DNA from: Candidatus Aenigmatarchaeota archaeon | GTDB taxonomy: Archaea; Aenigmatarchaeota; Aenigmatarchaeia; CG10238-14; SpSt-28 | Reading direction: 5' to 3' | Assembly: GCA_021161995.1 (NCBI GenBank) | Contig: JAGGZO010000004.1 | Location: forward strand, 1 to 8,833 | DNA length: 8,833 nucleotides | Made by a program: the position numbers and the translations under genes | Notes under the pieces: model-generated | Databases searched by the model: none | The model's input: the letters and a program-made list of their open reading frames with translations, nothing else | Told to the model about the DNA's origin: nothing | Shown: piece by piece, positions 1 to 5,466 of the stretch | Layout: each line of letters starts with the position of its first letter | Position numbering within the stretch: position 1 is the stretch's first letter

Positions 1-152
1 ACAAACAGCCAATTGCTTTTGGTCTAGTTGCCTTGATAGTGGAAAAAGTAATAGCTGATGATGAGGGAGAAATAGAGAAGGTCGAGAATGCATTAAAATC
101 GATTGAGGGAGTTTCTAGTATAGAGGTAACAAACCTAACGAGGTTACTCTGA
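1..152 (+). CDS. ef1b: Translation elongation factor aEF1-beta, C-terminal part (5' truncated by window edge)
   Basis: Reading in frame from base 3 gives about 49 residues ending in TGA at 150-152. The peptide begins KQPIAFGLVALIV and ends IEGVSSIEVTNLTRLL. The 'PIAFGLxAL' strand, the acidic loop, and the 'IEGVxxxEVTxxxRL(L/M)' ending are the hallmark C-terminus of archaeal aEF1-beta, a small ferredoxin-like protein of about 90 residues. It acts as the nucleotide-exchange factor for aEF1A, releasing GDP so that the elongation factor can deliver the next aminoacyl-tRNA in the cytoplasm. Roughly the C-terminal half is present. Its stop is 40 nt before the next ATG on the same strand. The start, promoter and any upstream partner are outside the window. 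Identification is by motif and length only. Confidence 0.87.
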   Translation, partial: KQPIAFGLVALIVEKVIADDEGEIEKVENALKSIEGVSSIEVTNLTRLL

Positions 153-157
153 GATTT

Positions 158-169
158 TCAATATTTTAA
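158..169 (+). promoter_or_regulatory. Possible TATA element for the small membrane protein
   Basis: The A/T-rich run tcaatattttaa is centred about 28 nt before ATG 193. No Shine-Dalgarno precedes that ATG, so a leaderless transcript is possible. The alternative is readthrough from aEF1-beta. Weak evidence: it rests on spacing and composition only. Confidence 0.3.
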
Positions 170-192
170 CTTTGTGTTTCCTAAAACATTTT

Positions 193-438
193 ATGGTGTC
201 TAGGAGAAAACCAAATTGGAAAGTTGCTTTCTTATGGGTTTTTGGAACTATACTGATAACGTTTGGTGCTATGATAGCAGGACATTTAGAACAAGGATTG
301 GGTGTAGATGAAAACGAGTTTCTGTTTGGTTTAGCAATAGCATTTTTTGCTATATTGCTTGGCGGTTTATTATGGATAATCGCAGCATCTGCGATAGCTA
401 TAGAAATAAACAAAGAAAAACAAGTAATTCAGATGTAA
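193..438 (+). CDS. Small two-helix membrane protein of unknown function
   Basis: This 81-residue protein starts at ATG 193. A TTG seven codons earlier (172) is possible but would add an unneeded MCFLKHF extension. I do not recognise the family. A basic N-terminus (MVSRRKPNWK) is followed by a hydrophobic helix at about 11-32, a short polar loop (HLEQGLGVDENE) at about 31-42, and a longer Gly/Ala-rich hydrophobic segment at about 44-70. It ends with a charged tail, EINKEKQVIQM. Positive charges at both ends suggest that both termini are cytoplasmic with the loop outside. It has no cysteines, catalytic motif or signal peptide. It follows aEF1-beta on the same strand, and its last 10 bases overlap the 3' end of the convergent DUF655 gene. 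A real gene is likely because the membrane-protein pattern is coherent and the opposite-strand ORF looks like noise. Confidence 0.68.
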   Translation: MVSRRKPNWKVAFLWVFGTILITFGAMIAGHLEQGLGVDENEFLFGLAIAFFAILLGGLLWIIAASAIAIEINKEKQVIQM

Positions 439-977
439 GGGTTGCCAACTATTATCCTGTACCTATCTACTCCTTGTAGCTCTTCCATCAATCTTTTAGC
501 TATCATTTTCTTTGGATCTGGTAGCAACGGTATTCTAGATTTTATATCTTCAAAGCTCTCGAATGGTTTCCTCTTTCTTTCCTCTATTATTTGCCATAGA
601 TGCTTTTTACCTACACCAGGCAACAATTCTAGGCTATGCAATCTGTTTGTTATTGGTCCGGCAATGTTGAACAACTTTACAAATCTTTGTTCATTCTTTT
701 CTATGAGTTCGTTTAATATTTCTTCTAATGTTGTTTTTGCGAGGGATGTTAATTTATCGTATTTGACTCTACCTTTGATGTATTTTACCTTATCCCTTTC
801 CTTATCCCCTATGTAGATCCTTTCCTTGATTTCAACCTTTTGATCTTGTTTTATTACAACCTCTAGTAAGTTGAAGTATTTATCACCTATTATCTGTGCC
901 AGTGGCTCTCTTTTTATATCCCCTGGTTTACCATAAGGCATAAAATCTAACACTATTCCGTATTCGTCTTTTGGCAT
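429..977 (-). CDS. DUF655 family predicted RNA-binding protein with helix-hairpin-helix
   Basis: This 182-residue protein has the features of the archaeal DUF655 family (COG1491), annotated as predicted RNA-binding. The N-terminal part (about 5-75) opens with the family signature 'EYGIVLDFMPYGKP' and looks like a small beta-barrel. A helical linker follows, then a helix-hairpin-helix at about 116-150 with the turn LLPGVGKK (P120, G121, G123) and the continuation 'PFESFEDIKSRI'. Such HhH units contact the nucleic-acid backbone. Its molecular role is not established. The ATG at 977 is supported by a strong Shine-Dalgarno (GAGGTGA) that overlaps the stop codon of the upstream rpoF gene 11 nt away. 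This is the normal order, rpl21e-rpoF-DUF655. The usual following gene, ksgA, is missing, and this gene instead ends tail-to-tail with the small membrane protein (10-bp overlap). Confidence 0.92.
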   Translation of the reverse strand: MPKDEYGIVLDFMPYGKPGDIKREPLAQIIGDKYFNLLEVVIKQDQKVEIKERIYIGDKERDKVKYIKGRVKYDKLTSLAKTTLEEILNELIEKNEQRFVKLFNIAGPITNRLHSLELLPGVGKKHLWQIIEERKRKPFESFEDIKSRIPLLPDPKKMIAKRLMEELQGVDRYRIIVGNPYI

Positions 978-983
978 GGTTTA

Positions 984-990
984 TCACCTC
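984..990 (-). promoter_or_regulatory. Shine-Dalgarno site of DUF655
   Basis: On the minus strand GAGGTGA lies 6 nt before ATG 977 and matches the archaeal anti-Shine-Dalgarno well. It overlaps the rpoF stop codon (989-991), so ribosomes finishing rpoF can reinitiate on DUF655. It fixes the DUF655 start. Confidence 0.8.
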
Positions 991-1309
991 ACACAGAATT
1001 TGTTATTTCCAGTATTTTGTTTATCGTGTTTTCATCGAACTTCGTGTATTCCTTTTCGAATATTAGTCTTAGCTCATCGGTGTCTTTAGGTAGAAAGTCG
1101 AGTATCATTACTATATCTCTTTCTCTTAGTTTTAGTTCCCCTAATTTCTTTTTTAACTCATCTATTTTTTTGGACTTTGTTTTAGCTACCTCTTTAAGGA
1201 TTTCATATGTGGATGTTTGGAGAGAAGTAGCAGTACCAGCTTTAACTCTTTCTCCCAAAATTTTCATTGCATCATATTTGGTAACTAGTTTTTCCTCTAA
1301 TACTTCCAT
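989..1309 (-). CDS. rpo4: DNA-directed RNA polymerase subunit Rpo4 (RpoF, Rpb4-like)
   Basis: This 106-residue protein matches archaeal RNA polymerase subunit F, the Rpb4/RPC17 homologue. With Rpo7 (not in the window) it forms the stalk that binds nascent RNA and assists open-complex formation and processivity. The diagnostic part is the C-terminal HRDC-like segment, 'DIVMILDFLPKDTDELRLIF', followed by 'FDENTINKILEI'. The N-terminal half has a 'KYDAMKIL' segment and a charged Lys/Glu-rich helix (about 45-60). Length is typical of the family (about 105-120). The gene lies 25 nt after rpl21e and 11 nt before DUF655, the conserved archaeal order. ATG 1309 has no Shine-Dalgarno but has a TATA-like run about 25 nt upstream, so it may have its own leaderless start as well as readthrough from rpl21e. 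Confidence 0.93.
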   Translation of the reverse strand: MEVLEEKLVTKYDAMKILGERVKAGTATSLQTSTYEILKEVAKTKSKKIDELKKKLGELKLRERDIVMILDFLPKDTDELRLIFEKEYTKFDENTINKILEITNSV

Positions 1310-1329
1310 ACACTATATACAGAAGATTA

Positions 1330-1339
1330 CATTTTTATT
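1330..1339 (-). promoter_or_regulatory. Possible internal TATA element before rpoF
   Basis: On the minus strand AATAAAAAT is centred about 25 nt upstream of ATG 1309 and contains the rpl21e stop codon. rpoF has no Shine-Dalgarno in the 25-nt gap, so an internal leaderless promoter would explain how it is translated. The evidence is spacing only. Confidence 0.3.
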
Positions 1340-1625
1340 GTTTAGAAAAAGGTACCAAGTGTTCTGGATTTATTATAATTTTCTTGTATGTGCTGCCATC
1401 TCTTACTTGGACTATGTATGCTCTACCTCTAGAGCCAACTACAACACCTATTCTACCGTGAAATCTTGGATGCGGCATTCCTTTATGGCTAGATGGCTCT
1501 ATCTTGATCAAAACTTTTTGATTTAGCTCAAAATTCCTCAAAAATTTGCCTATACCGCTTCTATGATAACCTTTTTTTAGTTTGCTTCTTGTGCTTGATC
1601 TAAATCCTTTGGATCTTCCTACCAT
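1335..1625 (-). CDS. rpl21e: 50S ribosomal protein L21e
   Basis: This 96-residue protein is eL21, an archaeal/eukaryotic large-subunit protein. The N-terminal 'MVGRSKGFRSSTRSKLKK' and the core 'PHPRFHGRIGVVVGSRGRAYIVQV' are diagnostic, the latter being the SH3-like barrel loop that contacts 23S rRNA. The protein is strongly basic and typical in length. I chose ATG 1625 because homologues begin with MV(K/G)RSKGFR. An in-frame TTG at 1634 would add three residues and sits between the TATA box and the ATG. The gene heads the rpl21e-rpoF-DUF655 unit and lies 101 nt after pus10. A clear TATA box about 25 nt upstream implies a leaderless or nearly leaderless mRNA. Confidence 0.95.
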   Translation of the reverse strand: MVGRSKGFRSSTRSKLKKGYHRSGIGKFLRNFELNQKVLIKIEPSSHKGMPHPRFHGRIGVVVGSRGRAYIVQVRDGSTYKKIIINPEHLVPFSKQ

Positions 1626-1643
1626 GGATATCAACTAAATGTT

Positions 1644-1656
1644 TGCATATAAACCT
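1644..1656 (-). promoter_or_regulatory. TATA-box promoter of rpl21e
   Basis: On the minus strand the sequence reads AAGGTTTATATGC, with the TATA box TTTATATG at 1653-1646 preceded by a purine-rich BRE-like stretch. Its centre is about 25 nt before ATG 1625, which would place the transcription start at or next to the start codon. No Shine-Dalgarno is present. This is one of the best promoters in the window, as expected for a ribosomal protein gene. Confidence 0.65.
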
Positions 1657-1694
1657 TAAATAAATTTTGTTCGGTCTAGTATATTTAATTACCA

Positions 1695-1710
1695 CTAAAA
1701 AGAAGTAAAT
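1695..1710 (-). terminator. Possible T-rich terminator of pus10
   Basis: On the minus strand the pus10 stop is followed by the 11-bp palindrome TACTGTCAGTA (1726-1716) and then the T-rich run ATTTACTTCTTTTTAG (1710-1695), upstream of the rpl21e promoter. The palindrome's centre is too tight for a strong RNA hairpin, so the T-rich stretch is the better argument. Archaeal polymerase often stops at such runs. Confidence 0.35.
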
Positions 1711-1726
1711 TAAGATACTGACAGTA

Positions 1727-2965
1727 CTAGATGATCCTATGAATTTTTATTACATCTAGCTTAATCGACTTCACTTTATTTTTTATCAACTCAGCTATGT
1801 TAGGTTTTGTTCTACCGTTATCACCATGAATAAGCTCTTTTATGTATAGTCCAGCTTCTGCCTTTATTGTTAGTTCAATTTTATTTTTCCCTAGTATTTT
1901 GTATGAAATGCTCTTAACTCTCCTTTTTCTCAATAAATCGGTTCTTCTGTGCAAAACTCTTGTCGGCGTTTTTTGTAGTATAATTTCTCCCTTGAGTTGT
2001 TTTATTTTCTTTAGTTTTTCTTTTTCTATTGGCTCTTCAAAGACAACTATTGCCCTGTATGTTTTGTCGTGTCTTTCTTCTTTTATTTTTGAAGTATCTC
2101 TTCTTTCACCATACCTTTCTAGCTTAACTTTTATGAAGCTAGATTTATTTATCTCATTTTCCAAAGTTTTCAGATCTATGTTTCTCAGTTTTGGTTGTAG
2201 AACTTCTATCACCATTGGTCTCCAGTCTAGACATCTAACATCCACATCTTCTCTTCCAGCGGCAGACAATCTTATACCAGCTGCTCTGAAGTGTTTAACA
2301 ATAACTTTTTCTATGATTTCTTGTATAGAAGTCCTGCGTTTTTTTGTTCCATCTTCTAGAATCCATTTCGCTTGAGGAATACCTCTCTTTAGTTTTTCGT
2401 AATAACCTACTATGAAAACACTTCTCGGTTTTAGCGTTATTTTGTTTTTTCTGAAATCTATTAGTATTTCTAATTCAGGTTTTTTAGATGAAAATTTCTT
2501 TTTTGTTTCAGATTCTATAATTTTTCCAATTTCTCTGTTTATTTCTCTTTTTATAGACTCGCTATATTCGATTCCAACAATTTTTCTTATTTCTTCATCT
2601 CTTTTTAGAATGATGCCCGGTAATTTACAACCAACTAGGAATGTGGAGAACTTTATGTTTGATTTGTTAATTTCATTCACTACTTTTTTAGCCATTTCAT
2701 TTATTTTTTCAAGTAGCCCTCCACAAACATAGCATTTTTCTTGCCTGACTTCTTTTTCATTTCTAAGTGGGATAACAGCTAAGTTACAGTTTTTTATTTT
2801 AGCTTCATTTGAATCGACTAAAAAACCAAAAAAATATCTTATAGTTTTACCCCTTTCTTTATTATCTATACCATGCAACAATTGAGCTACTGTTCTACCT
2901 AGGCAGTTATCACATAAACAATAATTTTCTAACAGCTGTTTCAGATTTTTGTATAACTTTTCCAC
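1727..2965 (-). CDS. pus10: tRNA pseudouridine synthase Pus10 (position 54/55)
   Basis: This 412-residue enzyme isomerises uridine 55, and in many archaea uridine 54, of the tRNA T-loop to pseudouridine; archaea use it in place of bacterial TruB for elongator tRNAs. The N-terminal zinc-binding part has Cys18-x2-Cys21 and Cys78-x2-Cys81 and is followed by a THUMP-like region (about 85-180). The catalytic domain carries 'GREDVDVR' with the probable nucleophile Asp240, then 'KTPTRVLHRRTDLLRKR' at about 332-348 and the C-terminal signature 'AGLYIKELIHGDNGRTKPNI'. Length fits archaeal Pus10. The start is GTG 2965. An in-frame TGA lies four codons upstream, and the nearby ATG at 2978 is out of frame. 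No Shine-Dalgarno precedes it. It lies upstream of rpl21e, and trmY, whose product modifies the same tRNA site, is about 1.8 kb to the right. Confidence 0.95.
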   Translation of the reverse strand: MEKLYKNLKQLLENYCLCDNCLGRTVAQLLHGIDNKERGKTIRYFFGFLVDSNEAKIKNCNLAVIPLRNEKEVRQEKCYVCGGLLEKINEMAKKVVNEINKSNIKFSTFLVGCKLPGIILKRDEEIRKIVGIEYSESIKREINREIGKIIESETKKKFSSKKPELEILIDFRKNKITLKPRSVFIVGYYEKLKRGIPQAKWILEDGTKKRRTSIQEIIEKVIVKHFRAAGIRLSAAGREDVDVRCLDWRPMVIEVLQPKLRNIDLKTLENEINKSSFIKVKLERYGERRDTSKIKEERHDKTYRAIVVFEEPIEKEKLKKIKQLKGEIILQKTPTRVLHRRTDLLRKRRVKSISYKILGKNKIELTIKAEAGLYIKELIHGDNGRTKPNIAELIKNKVKSIKLDVIKIHRII

Positions 2966-2985
2966 GAATAGAATTCATGTTAAAA

Positions 2986-2997
2986 ACAAATAATACT
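2986..2997 (-). promoter_or_regulatory. Possible TATA element of pus10
   Basis: On the minus strand AGTATTATTTGT includes a TATA-like TATTATTT centred about 26 nt before GTG 2965, preceded by a GCAA(A) that could serve as a BRE. The spacing is the same as at the other operon heads. It lies in the 117-nt divergent gap shared with the CBS gene. Confidence 0.4.
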
Positions 2998-3045
2998 TTG
3001 CTCATAATCACTCATCAGAGAGTAATTTGCTAGGTATTCTGATAA

Positions 3046-3061
3046 ATCCAATTTTTATATT
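3046..3061 (+). promoter_or_regulatory. TATA-box promoter of the CBS-HPF gene
   Basis: The sequence AATCCA followed by TTTTTATATT gives a BRE-like element and a good archaeal TATA box centred at about 3057, 26 nt before ATG 3083. No Shine-Dalgarno is present, so a leaderless transcript is predicted. The rest of the 117-nt divergent gap shows only short AT-rich tracts and no RNA gene that I could recognise. Confidence 0.6.
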
Positions 3062-3082
3062 GTTTCTCTCGAATATTATGCC

Positions 3083-4231
3083 ATGAAAATCGCAATAGAC
3101 ATTCTTTCGCAGAAATTTGAGAAAGTAAAAGAAAACGATACAGTAGCGGAAGCTCTTCGAAAAATGAAAGAGGTAAATGTCAGGGCCTTAATTGTTGTCG
3201 ATGATCATAAAAATTATAAAGGTATAGTTAGAGAAAAAGATCTAATCTCAATAAGAGGTGATTTGAACAACGTCAAGGTGTCCAGTGTTTTAAAAACACC
3301 TTCTAAACTAAAGAGATCTGATGAGATTCCTGAGATTGCTAGACACATGATAGAAAGCGATTCTTACATTTTACCTGTGTTTAACTTGCAAGACAAATTC
3401 ATTGGTATAGTTCATATAGATTCTTTGCTGAAGGAAATTCTCGAAAACAAAAAACTTTCATCAATAAAAGTCAGAGAAGTGATGACAAAATATCCAATTA
3501 CACTGGAAGCTTCTGATTCTATAGCAAAAACCATTAAAACGATGTCAATGCACAAAATTTCACACATACCAATAATGAAGGATGGTAAGGTTGTTGGTAT
3601 AGTTACTTCTAGGGATATTGCCGAAAAAGTGATTAAACCAAGAAGGAGAGCTGAATTGGGTGAGCTAGCAGGAGAGAAAATAAGTTCTTTATCAAATCCT
3701 GTTGAATCTATAATGACATTTCCACCATTGATAATAGATAGAAATGCAACAATAGGAGAGGCTATTAATAAAATGCTTGAGAACAGGGTTAGCTGTTTGA
3801 TTGTTGGTAATGCAGAAGGTATAGTCACCAAAAAAGATTTGGTTGAAGTGCTTATTCCAGAAGAGAAAGAAGAAATAATGGTTCAGGTATCTGGCGTGCA
3901 TCATTTAAGCGAAGATGAAAAAGATATTCTAAGCGAAGAAATACAAAAGTTCTTGGGTAAGACTGAAAGAATTGTGAATAGAGGTGTGTTAACAATATAC
4001 GTAAAGAAGAATAAGAGAAAGGAAGGTGAAAATGTAAACGTTAGAATGAGATTTTTGTTACCTGGAAAAACATTTTTGGCAAGTGCAGAAGGTTACAGAT
4101 TCATAGATACGGTCCAGTTAGCATTTGATAAACTTGGAAGGGAAATCGTTGAGGAATTTGAAAAACAGAAAGAGAAACACAGAGAAGATGAATTATTCAA
4201 GAGAATACTTGATTATTATAGTGAGTTGTAA
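3083..4231 (+). CDS. Four-CBS-domain protein with C-terminal HPF/RaiA-like ribosome-hibernation domain
   Basis: This 382-residue protein has four tandem CBS domains at about 5-58, 67-122, 131-186 and 207-257. Each shows the usual 'T(V/I)xEAxxxM', hydrophobic strand and '(Y/F)xGIVxxxDL' pattern, for example 'GIVREKDLI' and 'GIVTSRDIA'. Paired CBS domains form Bateman modules that commonly bind AMP, ADP or ATP. The last 120 residues are not CBS: about 264-365 resembles bacterial HPF/YfiA, with 'VQVSGVHHLSEDEKDILSEEI', a beta strand, and 'LASAEGYRFIDTVQLAFDKLGREI' before a Lys-rich helix, closely following the HPF pattern of 'ASAEG...DKLxRQ'. I infer an energy-sensing ribosome-dormancy factor. 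CBS proteins acting on archaeal ribosomes have been described, but this fold call is by eye. Its stop shares one base with the next ATG (TAATG), so the two genes are coupled. Confidence 0.85.
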   Translation: MKIAIDILSQKFEKVKENDTVAEALRKMKEVNVRALIVVDDHKNYKGIVREKDLISIRGDLNNVKVSSVLKTPSKLKRSDEIPEIARHMIESDSYILPVFNLQDKFIGIVHIDSLLKEILENKKLSSIKVREVMTKYPITLEASDSIAKTIKTMSMHKISHIPIMKDGKVVGIVTSRDIAEKVIKPRRRAELGELAGEKISSLSNPVESIMTFPPLIIDRNATIGEAINKMLENRVSCLIVGNAEGIVTKKDLVEVLIPEEKEEIMVQVSGVHHLSEDEKDILSEEIQKFLGKTERIVNRGVLTIYVKKNKRKEGENVNVRMRFLLPGKTFLASAEGYRFIDTVQLAFDKLGREIVEEFEKQKEKHREDELFKRILDYYSEL

Positions 4232-4785
4232 TGAAAGGGAAAAATAACATTAAAGGAAAAACAGTTTATCTAGTTTTGTTTATTTCTATTTTTGTTTCGT
4301 TTCTTTCAATATTGGTTTTCATTAGGACGAATGCGCTGAATGATGCGGTTGAAAATTTCGATATAAACACAATACCAGATTTATCGACTACTGGATACTC
4401 TAAAGTTGATAAGATAGATGTTTTTGTTCTACAAGATGTAGGCGTAATAAGATTATATTCTGGATGTTATGAAATAACTGCATATACCGAAAAGCAACAA
4501 GCAGAATCGATACATGAGGCTATAACTGGTAAGCAATCATTTAGGCCGAATATACACGATTTATTTGCTGATAGTATAAGAGGATTTGGGATGGAAGTAT
4601 TGATGGTGAAGATAGTGGATTTAAAGAATAATACCTACGTGGGAAGAATAATAATAAAGAATGATGGTAAAATAATGAGTTTGGATTGTAAACCTAGTGA
4701 TGGAACAGCTATAGCTTTGCGTGTCGGTGCACCGATATACATAAAAGATTCTCTTTTAACTTCCCAAGGAAAATATATTTGCTAA
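4231..4785 (+). CDS. Membrane-anchored DUF151 (bifunctional nuclease family) protein
   Basis: This 184-residue protein has a Lys-rich N-terminus (MKGKNNIKGK), one hydrophobic helix at about 11-32, a linker, and a DUF151/BFN domain at about 62-176. Family motifs are visible: 'RPNIHDLFADSIRGFG' at 105-120 (family pattern RPxTHDLL), the strand 'TYVGRIII', and 'LDCKPSDGTAIALRVGAPIYI' at 151-171 (family pattern DARPSDAIALALRxxAPI). BFN proteins from plants and bacteria have reported RNase/DNase activity, but the catalytic residues are poorly defined. The charge distribution predicts N-in/C-out, which would put the domain outside the membrane, an unusual place for this family. A possible N-glycosylation sequon (Asn133-Asn-Thr) agrees with that. 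It is co-transcribed and probably translationally coupled with the CBS-HPF gene. Its 3' end overlaps convergent trmY by 4 bp. Confidence 0.86.
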   Translation: MKGKNNIKGKTVYLVLFISIFVSFLSILVFIRTNALNDAVENFDINTIPDLSTTGYSKVDKIDVFVLQDVGVIRLYSGCYEITAYTEKQQAESIHEAITGKQSFRPNIHDLFADSIRGFGMEVLMVKIVDLKNNTYVGRIIIKNDGKIMSLDCKPSDGTAIALRVGAPIYIKDSLLTSQGKYIC

Positions 4786-5390
4786 AATATTCTCTTATCC
4801 AATTCATAATGGGCAATGGTTATAGAATGAGATGCAAAGTATGTTACTCTTCCTAAACTTATCCTTTCTACATTTAACTTTTTGAGTAGTTGCTCACTTT
4901 TCTTTGGCATCCCTTTATGGTCTCCTAGTATAAAACAAACATGGTCATATTTTTCCAAATCAATGTTGCCTATTCTTTCTCCTTTCGAATGTAAATAGAA
5001 AAGTTTACATTCATTTTGTTTTTCTTTTATTAGTGATTCCCAACTCTTTTTTGATATTTTTATACCTGGTGATACATCTATTTCTTCTCCTGTTTTAAGA
5101 TTCAGTCCTTTTTCTAATGCGATTTTTATATGACTAGCTATATTTCTTTCATCAGGAGCCACTTTCCTAAGAGTTTCTCCATAGAATGTTACTATTCTAG
5201 GTGGTCTAGAAGGTCCTTCGAGCACTACATGCACTATCGTATCTTTTCTGAGATTTTCTGAGACGAACAAAGCGCTAGATATACATCTAGCAACCAAATC
5301 CATTCTACCTCCTGAGCCAGGCAGATCATTTAAATTAAAGAAAGGATCAGTTCTAGCTTTTCTTGCTCTTACTATAAATTCCCTAATCAT
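4782..5390 (-). CDS. trmY: tRNA (pseudouridine(54)-N(1))-methyltransferase TrmY
   Basis: This 202-residue SPOUT-class methyltransferase (formerly DUF358) transfers a methyl group from S-adenosylmethionine to N1 of pseudouridine 54 in the tRNA T-loop. This gives m1-pseudouridine, the archaeal counterpart of bacterial m5U54. The N-terminal signature 'REFIVRARKA' is followed by 'FNLNDLPGSGGRMDLVARCI', a strand 'VHVVLEGPSRPP' and 'KVAPDERNIASHI'. The trefoil-knot, SAM-binding end has 'FILGDHKGMPKKSEQLL' and 'ISLGRVTYFASHSITIAHYELDKR'. I chose ATG 5390 because homologues begin with M(I)REFIVRARKA. An in-frame TTG at 5429 would add 13 atypical residues and run into the rfcS promoter. There is no Shine-Dalgarno. 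It is divergent from rfcS (76-nt gap). Its substrate is the product of Pus10, also encoded in this window. Confidence 0.95.
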   Translation of the reverse strand: MIREFIVRARKARTDPFFNLNDLPGSGGRMDLVARCISSALFVSENLRKDTIVHVVLEGPSRPPRIVTFYGETLRKVAPDERNIASHIKIALEKGLNLKTGEEIDVSPGIKISKKSWESLIKEKQNECKLFYLHSKGERIGNIDLEKYDHVCFILGDHKGMPKKSEQLLKKLNVERISLGRVTYFASHSITIAHYELDKRIF

Positions 5391-5404
5391 ACAAACAAAT
5401 TTGA

Positions 5405-5418
5405 CATAAAATATTTGA
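5405..5418 (-). promoter_or_regulatory. TATA-box region of trmY
   Basis: On the minus strand CAAATATTTTATGT contains a TATA-like AAATATTTTA centred about 22-26 nt before ATG 5390. No Shine-Dalgarno is present, which fits a leaderless start. It shares the 76-nt divergent gap with the rfcS promoter. Confidence 0.45.
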
Positions 5419-5427
5419 GTTTTTTTC

Positions 5428-5451
5428 AAGCAAGCTCTTTAAAACTTGCTT
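5428..5451 (+). promoter_or_regulatory. rfcS TATA box framed by a 7-bp inverted repeat
   Basis: The TATA-like TTTAAAA (5438-5444) is centred about 26 nt before ATG 5467, implying a leaderless rfcS mRNA. It is flanked exactly by AAGCAAG (5428-5434) and its perfect inverted copy CTTGCTT (5445-5451), with a 10-nt space. The TATA part is a well-supported promoter. The repeat could be an operator, with a dimeric regulator blocking TBP/TFB, or a chance palindrome. Confidence 0.5.
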
Positions 5452-5466
5452 TATTAAATATAATCT

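Noticed and set aside
379..395. Perfect 6-bp inverted repeat ATCGCA-GCATC-TGCGAT
   Set aside because: It lies inside the coding region of the membrane protein. It has no T-run after it on +, and on the minus strand the T-rich stretch comes before it, so it does not fit a terminator. Probably chance or codon-driven.
144..413. 89-codon minus-strand ORF opposite the small membrane protein
   Set aside because: The plus-strand frame has a coherent basic N-terminus, two helices and a charged tail. The minus frame looks like noise and would place a gene directly after DUF655 without start signals.
1017..1526. 169-codon plus-strand ORF spanning the rpoF-rpl21e junction
   Set aside because: It is opposite two conserved genes, with low-complexity Ser/Phe runs and no promoter or Shine-Dalgarno.
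1842..2375. 177-codon plus-strand ORF opposite pus10
   Set aside because: It is antisense to a well-identified enzyme with intact motifs. Its Ser/Phe/Leu-rich composition is what the reverse strand of a Lys/Glu/Arg-rich AT-rich gene gives, and there is no start signal.
2966..3082. Possible small RNA or operator in the pus10/CBS divergent gap
   Set aside because: I saw only short matches (TTTGCT twice, GAGAG/CTCTC arms of 5 bp) that are expected by chance in AT-rich DNA. There is no tRNA, box C/D or riboswitch pattern.
3412..3831. 139-codon minus-strand ORF within the CBS-HPF gene
   Set aside because: It is a shadow of the CBS coding frame, with no family resemblance and no translation signals.
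5391..5429. Longer TrmY starting at TTG 5429
   Set aside because: The extra residues are not part of the family, whose proteins begin at M(I)REFIVRARKA, and they would overlap the inverted repeat and promoter of rfcS.
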